Source of the DNA: Niebla homalea
Taxonomy: Eukaryota > Ascomycota > Lecanoromycetes > Lecanorales > Ramalinaceae
NCBI GenBank assembly: GCA_019925105.1
Contig: JAHGAU010000003.1
Coordinates: forward strand, 558,001-622,000
Length of the DNA stretch: 64,000 nucleotides
Reading direction: 5' to 3'
Shown: positions 54,400-64,000 of the stretch, piece after piece
Numbering within the stretch: position 1 is the stretch's first letter
Layout: each line of letters begins with the position of its first letter
The notes under the pieces: model-generated
What the model saw: only the letters and a program-made list of their open reading frames with translations
Databases searched by the model: none
What the model was told of the DNA's origin: nothing
Program-made: the position numbers and the translations under genes

Positions 54400-55260
54400 G
54401 GATTCCTAATATATTAATATATATAATAAATAAAATAAAAGAAATAATTTAAGAATTTTTTTTTATACTTATTACCGTATAAGTATTTTAAAGTAAATAT
54501 AATTTTCCTATTTTCTTTAAAAAATAATTTATAATAAATTAAAATTAATTTTAAGTAAATAATGTTACGGAAAAAAGAAGAAGAAATTTAAAACGCAACT
54601 TAATTCCTAAAGACGGTAATAAAATAAGTTTTATTAATAATAATACTCCCGCTATTTTTATTTAATGCTTTTTTTTTAATATTACGTAAGGTCTATATTT
54701 CTTACTTTAATTAATTTATTTATTTATAGTATATTTAATATAAATTTTACTTTAAAAGGATATTATAGCTATATAATTAATACCTTAAGGTTAAATAATA
54801 AACCCGATTAATTATTAAGTTTTAAAGAAAGGAATTAATACTTAATATAATCGGAAAAGGAAATATACCGTACCGGTTAAAGGTATTAATCGGCACTATA
54901 AGTATAATATCGGACGGTATATAATTAATAACGGTTAACCACGTTATTATTATAAAACCGTATAATAAGTTTACGGTTATAAGTTAAGCGTTTTTAAGAA
55001 TATAATATCGTAATTAAATAAAAACCGTCTTTATTTATTATCTTAAATATATAAAGGAACTAAGGGTATAAATAAAAATTATTATTTTAAACCGGAATAA
55101 CCTTCGGAAAACCTTAATAAATAAAATAATAAGTAATAAATATAAAAGCGTAATTAATATCAGTTTAGATAATAAATTATAACTTAAGATAAATTAATTT
55201 ACTTAACTTAAATTTCTTAACTTAACGTTAAAAAAACGCGTTTATTAATATTTACGTTCT
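54400..55260 (+). repeat. Long direct repeat, left copy (probable LTR)
   Basis: Matches 59620-60640 in order and orientation. Shared words include TTACCGTATAAGTATT/TTACCTTATAAGTATT, AATAAAATAAGTTTTATTAA, TTAATCGG..TATAAGTATAATAT, ATAATTAATAACGGTTAA and AAAACCGTATAATAAGTTTACG. The distance of 5.2 kb between copies fits an LTR retrotransposon. The ends are not sharp. A final block with AAAAAACGCGTTTAT near 55235 recurs at 61850, so the repeat may be longer and its right copy interrupted. Confidence 0.6.
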
Positions 55261-58200
55261 ATTTTTTTTTATCAATTATTCTTTATTTTACCCTTTCATT
55301 CCGTTTATTTATTTATTATTATATACGTTTATTTTTTATTAAAAAGTAATATTAATACTATTTTATATACTTAAAGTTTATTAACTTCCGCGGTCGTATA
55401 ATATTTTTCTTATAAATTTATTATTTATTAAGTATACTTATTATTATTAACGGAATTACGCGCGATTATAGGTTTTATATTTTTTATTTAATTTCCGATA
55501 ACGGACTTATTTTCTTATAATATATTTATATTTTAAACGTAGCTTAAGTTAATAACTATATAACCTTTTTTACTGAAAACGCCGGGTTAATAGTAAAATA
55601 TTTATAAAGGTTTCCGTTTAACGTTTTACGCCCCTTATAATCGTATTATTACTAGTTTTGAATATTATTTTCCTTTCCGTATTTCTGAAAGGATTATTAT
55701 CTTATACCTAAAATAATTATTAAACGGATAATTATTAATGTTTATTTAATAATATTTAGCGTAAACGCTTTATTAATTAAAATATATTTAAATTATAAAA
55801 TAATTATTTTATATTATATTATGCTCTTTAACTTATTAATGTTTTTAAGACCTTTCGTATAACCTTAAATATTAATATTATATATATTATATAATAAATC
55901 CTACCTTTTCTTTTTTATAATTAAGTTAAATAATACTCTTTATATTTTAATATTTATTTATTAGTTATTTTTAGTTTTTAACCCCGTTATTTAAGGATTT
56001 TAAACGAGTCCCGCTTTTATATATTGCTTTTTTTTTATTTATCTTTACCGGATTTTAATACCCACACCTTTATATTTTTTACGAAACCTTTTCTTTATAG
56101 GTATTAAAAAGCCGATTAATATTATATTATAATACTTATAAAAGATCCTATATTAACAGATTTTATTTAAGGTATTACTGGGTTATTTAAGCTATTATTT
56201 TAATATATTAACCTTTTATATATTTTAATTAAATTATTAATTCAGTATATTATACTTTATCGTTTATAATTATTAAAAAAAAATATAATAAGAGTATAAA
56301 TAATATATATAAAGAAAATTATATATAAAGGATTAAAATAAAATATAATTTCTTAAGCTTAAAAGCCTTTTAATTAAATAAATTTATAATATAAAATATT
56401 ATTTAATAACGTCTATAATTATACTATTCTTTATATATTTATATACGTTAATTTTTCGTTTTATTATTTATATATTACTTTAATATTAAGTTCCCTTTTC
56501 CGGTATTTAATAATTATATTATATAATAATATTTAATTTTGGATTAACCTTATTACTATAAAATATTCTTAGGTTTTATAATTACCTTTTTAAGTATTAA
56601 CGTTTATTTAATCTAATTTTTATTTATATTAAACTTTTATTAATTAATAATAATAAGTAAGTTTAATTCTATCTTAATATAAAGTTCGGGCTAATATTTA
56701 AATTAAATTTATATTTTTTATAATTTTATTATTTATTTTTTCTTTTTTCCTTTTTATCTTTTTATCTTTTTATTATTTATACCTTTAAATATTCATAATT
56801 TATATTTACGGTATTATATTAATAAAATAAACGATAAAGAAATTATATAATAATCGTCTTATTAACATTAAAAAAGTATTATAAATTTTTACGGGTTATA
56901 TTACTTTAAGATTTATAATTTTTTAAAGTTTAAATTTACGGATGAATCTTCATAATAATATTATTTATTAATTATAATATTAAATTATTAATTAAAATTA
57001 TATTTTATACTTTTTTTATTAATTTTAATTTACTTCTTTCTATAATCTTTTTAATCGTTTTTATATACCTAAAATATATTACTTATTATTATAATAATTA
57101 ATTATACGTAAAAATTATTAAATTAAATGAAAATTAACCTTAAGGGTAATCTTTACGTTATTAATGTAGACTAAAACGTTATAAACGCCGATTATATTGA
57201 GTTTTTTAAACCGTTACGTAATAATATAAAAGACTTAAGGATAATCTTTAAATTAATTATTAAATTTAATAAAAAATTATAAATAAAATATTAAGTAATA
57301 TTCTTACGGGTTTTAATTAAAGTTTAAAAACTATAATATTATTACCGGACTTATATAGTTCGTTAAATTGAATCGGCGTTTATTAAAAATAAGCTTTTTT
57401 ACCCCTTAAAAATATTTTCTTCCCTCCCTTTTTATTATTTATTATAAACCGTAAACGTTAATATTTATATTAATACTTAACTTCTTATTACTTCTTTTAC
57501 CGTTACGTTTTAACTTTACATTTATAATTAAAGATATATTCCTTTATATTATTAAGTTCTATAAAGTTAACCTTAATATTAAATGAATATAATATAGAAT
57601 ATTTAAGCTTTTTTTAAGTTATAAGGATAGTTATTATTTTAACGTATTTATAAAAAATGATTTAAACTGAAAATCGCTTATAAAAGTATTTATATTATAT
57701 TACTTAACCAATAACGAAAAGGAAAGACTTATAATAATTAACGGCGATTAAACCCCCGTATTAACTATTAATAATATATATCTATATAACTATTTACGTA
57801 TTTAATTTTATAAATATTATTAATACGCTTTTATCTTATATATTTTAAGTAAGTTATTTTTTATTAAATTTTTAATTAACTTAAGTATTTTATTAATAAT
57901 TAATTAATAATTAATACTTAATTATCTAATATCGTTATTAAGGAATTATTTAATATTACTATTAAAAAATCATCTTTAAATAACCCGTTTAATATTTTAA
58001 CTTAATTTAAAGAGCTTAATATTAATTAAAAGTAACTTTAAATCATTCTTTACGGGATTTTAATTTAAGACCGTTAATCGTTATATAAAATAAATAATAA
58101 TAAAGATTCCGTTTACCGTTAATTAAAGTATATATACCTTAATTTCCTTATAATAATTCTTTTTACCGTCCGAGTTCTTAATTATTTCTTTATATTCTTA

Positions 58201-59619
58201 ATTTAATCTATATATTATTTAACTTATCCGAAGATAAGAATCTTAAAATTATTAATATTATTACGTTAAATTTGAATTTTAATATTAATTACTTTATTAA
58301 GCTTTAAGTATAAATTAATATATAAATATTTATTTTATATAAAAACATTTATAATAATTAATATTTTTATTTATTTATAATATAATGCTAATAATAAAAT
58401 CTTTTAAGTTAAAGTAAATAATTAACTTTAATATATAAAAACGTTATTATCTTATATTTAAGTTCGATCATTAATAATTTATAAATAAAATAATATTTTA
58501 TTTCCCCGGTTTTACGTTAACTTTAAATTAATATTAATTTTATATTATTTATTAATTTTATAAATACGTTAAAAAATATTAATAAGAATATAAATAAAAA
58601 AAAACGGCGGTATCCTTATTAATATTATAGGTTTTAAAAAAATAAATTATATTTAAGTTAAACTTAGATTTACGTTAACTTAAATTTTACTTAAACTATT
58701 AAAAACTTTATTATTATTTATATTTAAAAGATAATTATATCGGGCGTAATAATATATTGAAGATTATCCCGATTAAGATAAAAATGTAATTAACGGATAA
58801 AATACTTATTATAAATTTAATTTATTTTTTTAATATTTATATAATCCCGACTTAAAGATATTTAATATTAATACCCAAAATAAATTAAGGTTAATTTTTA
58901 TCCTTAAAAATTTATTTAATATATAGATTATAACGTAATATAAATTCTACGATAAAACTATAAATCTAAATATACGCTTTATTATTATATATAACGATTA
59001 CGAATTTAAATATTTATTAATAAAAAATATAAAAACTTTTTTACGTTATAATTATTTAAACGGCCTAATTAAATCGTAACCTTTTTATTTAAGATTAATT
59101 AATTTATATAAGTAAAACATTATTATTAAGGAGGGCTAAAAGAGAATAATAATCTTAACGATTAAAAAAAGTTATATTAATAAGGTCTTTAAGCTTATAA
59201 TAATAAAATTTATTTATTATCCGTTAAAGTATTAAGTAAAATATTATTAAAAACCGCAATATTTCTTTAACTTTACTTTTATATTAATATAGATTATTAT
59301 TAATAAATTTTATTAATTAAAGTCTTTAAATCTATTACCCTTTAATTATATTTATAACTTATAAGTTTAATACGTTAAAGATATTTTATACTTAATCTTT
59401 TTATCCGGTATATTATTAAATATAAGACTTATAAATTTCTTAAAACCTTTAAGTTATTTTCTAAATTTATTCCGTAAAATTCTTTTTCCTATAATAATAT
59501 ATTATATTAAACTTAAGGACCTTATTATTAAAAATAAATAATTCTAGGTTATTTAAGTATATATTAAAAAATATAATATCGGAACCCCCGACTTAAAGGA
59601 CCTTTAAGTAATTATAGAA
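55261..59619 (+). pseudogene. Interior between the long direct repeats, protein family not recognised
   Basis: Several plus-strand stretches read with few stops: around 57600-57800 (NNEKERLIIINGD, then NNIYLYNYLRI) and around 59130-59560 (KRIIILTIKKSYINKVFKL and following). They are hydrophilic and look like coding sequence from a large protein. I could not find an RT Y/F-x-D-D box, integrase or RNase H motif, so it is unclear whether this is the pol region of an LTR element or another element caught between the repeats. Confidence 0.3.
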
Positions 59620-60640
59620 TAAACTATAGATTTTCTATTATATTAATATATCCAACGTATAGAATAAAATAAAAAATTAAAAAAAAATTCTACTATATTT
59701 ATTACCTTATAAGTATTTAAAAGTTAACGTTTTTTTCTTAATTTTTTTTTAAAAGGCAATTTAAATTAAAAGGAAAATAATTTTAAAAAAAATAATATAT
59801 AAAAAAAAGGAAAAATAAGTATTTTCCGTTACTTAATTCCTTAAAATAATAATAAAATAAGTTTTATTAATAATAACGCTTCCTCCCCGCTTATATTATA
59901 TTAACTTAGAAGTACGATTAATAATATTAATAATAAAAAATTCTTTATCGTTAACTTTATAAAAAAAGTATTAAAACGAAAAGGGCTATATAAAACCGGA
60001 ATATCCTTTAATACTATTTACTTTTAAAATTTTATTTATTTTAAAATTTAAAGCCCTTAACCAGATATTAAAGGAAATACCTATAATAAAAAAGGTTTTA
60101 ATCTTCTTTTAATACGTTATTATCGCTTTTTTGATTTAATAAGTAAGTGATTCCGGTACCCTTTCCCTTTCTTAAATGCTTTTCTTTTAAATATTATATA
60201 ACGTTTATATTCTTTATTTTAATTAACTGATTTATTTATAATACGTTTAATATAAATTTTTATATAAATAGATATTATAACTTTATACGTAAAGTTTAAG
60301 CGTAAATCGGTAACGTTAATTAATTATAAATTTTTAAAGAAAAGAATTAATATTTAATATAATTACGGAAGTAAACGTATTATACCGGTTAAAAGTATTA
60401 ATCGGTATTATAAGTATAATATTAAACGGTTTATAATTAATAACGGTTAATTACGTTATTATATAAAACCGTATAATAAGTTTACGATTATAAGTCAAGC
60501 GTTTTTAAAAGTATAACGCCGGGATTAAAGGAAAATTATTTAAGTTTATTATATTAAATATACGGGAGATAATAAAATATATATAAAAATAATAGTTCTT
60601 AATAAAAATAATTTTTAAAAAACGTTAATAAGTAAAATAA
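59620..60640 (+). repeat. Long direct repeat, right copy (probable LTR) with extra segment
   Basis: Counterpart of 54400-55140, but it carries about 240 bp more at roughly 59890-60130, with no equivalent in the left copy. That segment keeps a little more G and C and may be a later insertion. Boundaries are approximate. Confidence 0.55.
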
Positions 60641-63600
60641 TGGGGAAATTAAATAACTTAAATTTACCTTAATATTCTAATTTAAATTATTTTCCTTAAT
60701 ACTGATAATATACGTTTAATAACCCATTAATTTTATTTCTTTAAATAACCGTTTTAAGTTTTAAATTTATATTTAATTTATTATTTTACCGCTATATAAA
60801 ATTATATTTTTTCTAAAGATAATATTAATATATTTATATATATTTATACTTTATTAACCTTTTTAATATATAATATTCCTTTTATATATTTATTACCCGT
60901 TAAGTATATTTACTATTATTGATAAATAAATATATTATAAAGACGTAATTACAAATCTTATTATTATTTATTAAATTTAACTTTAAACTTAATTATAATA
61001 TAAAGAATACTTATTCTATGTTTACTTTTACTTTTTATTTAGTATTATAGTCCGTTTAATGATTTTCTATTATTAATAATAATAATAAAGATAACGGTAA
61101 TTTAATTTCCCTCTTTTTAATTATTTTATTAATACCCTATAATATTATTCTAGTACGTTTTCGTTTTTACGGACAGAAGTCTTTTTAATTGGACTTATTA
61201 TTTTTATTTACGTTTAATATAATATATACGGAATATAGTTTTTATTTATATTAATATTAAATATTAATACAGAGTAAAAAGCAATAAAATATAAATATTA
61301 AACTTTACGTAAATTACTATATATAATAATACTATACGTCGGAAATATTAAGATAATTTATTTAATTATTCTTTACTTTTTAAAAGGCTTCTTTTTTTAT
61401 TAACGTTATAATTTATATTTATATAAAGATTAAATTTAAGAATTAAGGAAATTATTATTTTAAATATTAAAAAGTCTATATAATAAAACTATATAAGAAA
61501 TAAGCGTTATATATAATATTATTTAAAAAGATAATATTAATAAATAAAAAAAATAAATTAATATTAATATATTTCATAAGTATCTTTACGAATTTATAAT
61601 TATTTTTATAAATTTTTTTTTTAATAACTTTAATTCTATAATTAAACGTTTAAAACTTTAAATTTTAATTAAGTACTTTACCGTAAATAATCTGCTTAAG
61701 TCTTAAATATTAAATTTATTAACTACGGACTATATTAGTTAATATTAAAATATTTTAATTATTAATTTTATAATACGGAATTTATCAGATTATTAAATAA
61801 CTTTAATAATTTAACTTAGGTTAACTTAAAAAGTTAACTTATTTATTAAAAAACGCGTTTATATTATATTATTTTTACTATTAATTATTATTATATATCG
61901 TCGTTTATTAAACTTAAATACGTTTTTATTAAAAATATATATTATAAATTATTATATTTATAGATATAATTGTTAATTCTTTAATTACTTTAATTTAACC
62001 CGTTATTAAAGAATATATAAAAATTTATTAAGGATTTTATGTCTTAAAGTCGTAATTAAAGTATTAAATAATAATAATAATAATATTATAATTAATACCG
62101 ATAACGAAACAATATTATATTATTATAAATGCCCTTAAGATATAAATTTTAATATAACGCCCTTAATATTAAATAATATTAATAAAAATATATTATTAAT
62201 TTTTTTAATTTTTTTATTTATCATAAATCCCGATTAATAAAGCTTTTAATTAAGTTCCGTTATAAAAACTTATTTATTAAAATAAAAAATTAAGAGGTAT
62301 TTATAAAGTAATAAATTAAAAGGAAAATTTATAAGAAGCGGAAAATTAAAAATAAAAGATAGAAAATTATACGCGTAATATAATAGGTACGGAGAGTAAA
62401 AAGCTCTTTTTTTACGGTTTTACTTCGGTATTATTTTTATTAAAAACGTAAATATTTTATGAAATAATTTAAAGAGATATAGGAACGGTAATAAAAGCCA
62501 TTAATCTAAATAATATAGAATAAAAGGCGGTTATATAGTATTTCTTAATATTTAAGGTCGAAAATAAAATTTATATATCCTTTAAATTTTAAAAGGATTA
62601 TATATATAACGAATAATTTACGATAAGTAAATTAAGTTAAACTTAAATTAATACCTTTATAAGGAATCCTTTCTTAAATAATCATAAATAAAATCGTTTC
62701 TCCTTTAAAAACGTTATTAGATAAAAATATTCGATTTCTTAAATTTTATATAATATATAGAATAATTATTAAAAAGGTCGTAAAATAATAATCCATAAGT
62801 ATTTTAATAATATTTAGAATATTAAAACGATAATTTATTATTATAATATCGTTATAATACTTTAATTCTTATTAAGTTATAAGGTTTTTAAAAATACTTT
62901 TTTTTACGCTTTTATCTATATAAGTAATTAATTTAATAAAAAAGTATATAGTAAAATATATATAACCGATTAATAATAAGTTAAACAATATAAAATCTTA
63001 AAGGGAGGAATTATAATTTTTATAATCCTTATATTTAATAAAATTTTTATAATTTACCTTTATAGGGATTTATCGTTATAATTAGTTTATATTATAATTA
63101 ATAATTTCGATTATATAACCCGTAAAAGTTAACTTCGTTTTATGATAATATTATTAAACTTAATATTAATCATTAAAATTAATAAAACAATAAGCTTTAT
63201 AAAAAGTATATAATTTAAGATTTATTATAATACTTTAAATTTAATATTTAAACGTAAATTCTTTTTTTTAAATCTTAAATATAATATTATTAATAACGTG
63301 TAATAAGCTTTATAACGATTAATAAATAAAGGACTTCCAATAAAATACGTTAACCGTAAGGTTTAATAATATTTTTTAATATTCATAAATATAATTACGG
63401 ATTACCTTAAATAAGTCTTAATAATAAAGGTTAAGAGCGGTTAATATTATTCTATATACCGGGTTTTATTGAATAAAAAAAAGAATATAACTATATAATA
63501 GCCACTATATATATTAGAGTATATAAAAGGCAAGATACGTTAATAGTAATAAGCCCCTAAAAAGGATAATCTTATAGAGATCCTGATCATAAGAAACTTC

Positions 63601-64000
63601 GCCTGGAAGTTAATACTTATTAATATATATACCGTAATAATATTAAATTTACTTTATTAATTATTAAAAGGTTTTATAAAAAATCTTATAAACTAAATTC
63701 AGTAATTTTCATTAATATAATATTTACCGTCCAAAAAAAAGGGTAAAGGAAGTAATTAACTTAAGTACCGGCGTTAATATAATTAAATAAGTGATTTAAA
63801 TAAATTTTATTATTTATAAGTTTAAAGAAATTTATATTATTTAACGTAATATCTTAATAAATAAATAATAAAAAAAAGATAATAATATAATAACTAATTA
63901 TAATTATTACTTTATTATTATATAATAAATAACCCGTAATACTTTAATACGTATAAATAATCCTCGACTTTTATATATTAATATCGTATAAACTTTATAA
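60641..64000. other. RIP-degraded region, mostly unrecognised
   Basis: Plus-strand readable pieces occur around 62330-62560 (a lysine-rich stretch followed by GTESKKLFFYGFTS) and 62830-62920. They suggest another element protein that I cannot name. At 61850 there is an AAAAAACGCGTTTAT block like that at 55235. A less mutated patch at 63525-63620 (GATCCTGATCATAAG, CTTCGCCTGGAAG) is about 100 bp. No intact gene is present up to the window end. Confidence 0.35.

Noticed and set aside
54092..55800. Remaining 3' part of LINE copy 4 after the nested copy 5
   Set aside because: Compared with the corresponding part of copy 2; only short AT-rich coincidences were found.

Overview
The window looks like nuclear DNA of a filamentous ascomycete (Pezizomycotina): a 64 kb block of repeat-derived, extremely AT-rich sequence with no gene that can be read intact. 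Almost everywhere CA and TG are missing and have become TA, while CG survives well. That is the signature of repeat-induced point mutation (RIP). ATG, CAG, CAA and TGG codons have been turned into ATA, TAG or TAA, so real reading frames survive only as conserved residue patterns between stops. The few open frames of 60-85 codons are mostly shadows on the wrong strand or in the wrong frame.

Layout from left to right. Bases 1-3980 are the 5' two thirds of a Tad-like LINE on the minus strand. About 4200-8288 is a Ty3/Gypsy chromovirus polyprotein on the plus strand, with RT, RNase H, integrase and chromodomain all recognisable. From 8289 to 11100 lies a patchwork of short repeats and LTR-like pieces that kept more C and G. 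Bases 11325-12100 hold a gag-like Gly/Asn-rich tail (minus). Bases 12869-15168 are a 2.3 kb element with two 173 bp LTRs. Bases 15419-18270 are an unrecognised plus-strand coding remnant, followed by a small LINE-related insertion (18284-19017) and a hAT transposase (19029 to about 21490). The hAT is itself cut by a 307 bp LINE fragment that escaped RIP (20981-21287). A 308 bp (TAA)n tract follows, then a second patchwork (22245-22970) with a tRNA-like segment.

From 26065 to 54091 the window is dominated by four more long LINE copies: 26065-31831 (minus), 33291-39104 (minus), 44261-48330 (plus) and 48331-54091 (minus). Between them sit a GC-rich island (40262-40397) and a complete 1,256 bp miniature LTR element (40505-41760) with a 5 bp target duplication. 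The last 10 kb contain a pair of diverged long direct repeats (54400 and 59620), probably LTRs, around unrecognised remnants.

The elements do not cooperate as a pathway. They form layers of transposition followed by RIP: every RT and the hAT have lost catalytic Asp codons to Asn, and only insertions too short to be seen as duplicated stayed unmutated. Such blocks in these fungi are AT isochores, pericentromeres or subtelomeres; which of these this is cannot be told from the window. Boundaries given without a target duplication are approximate.
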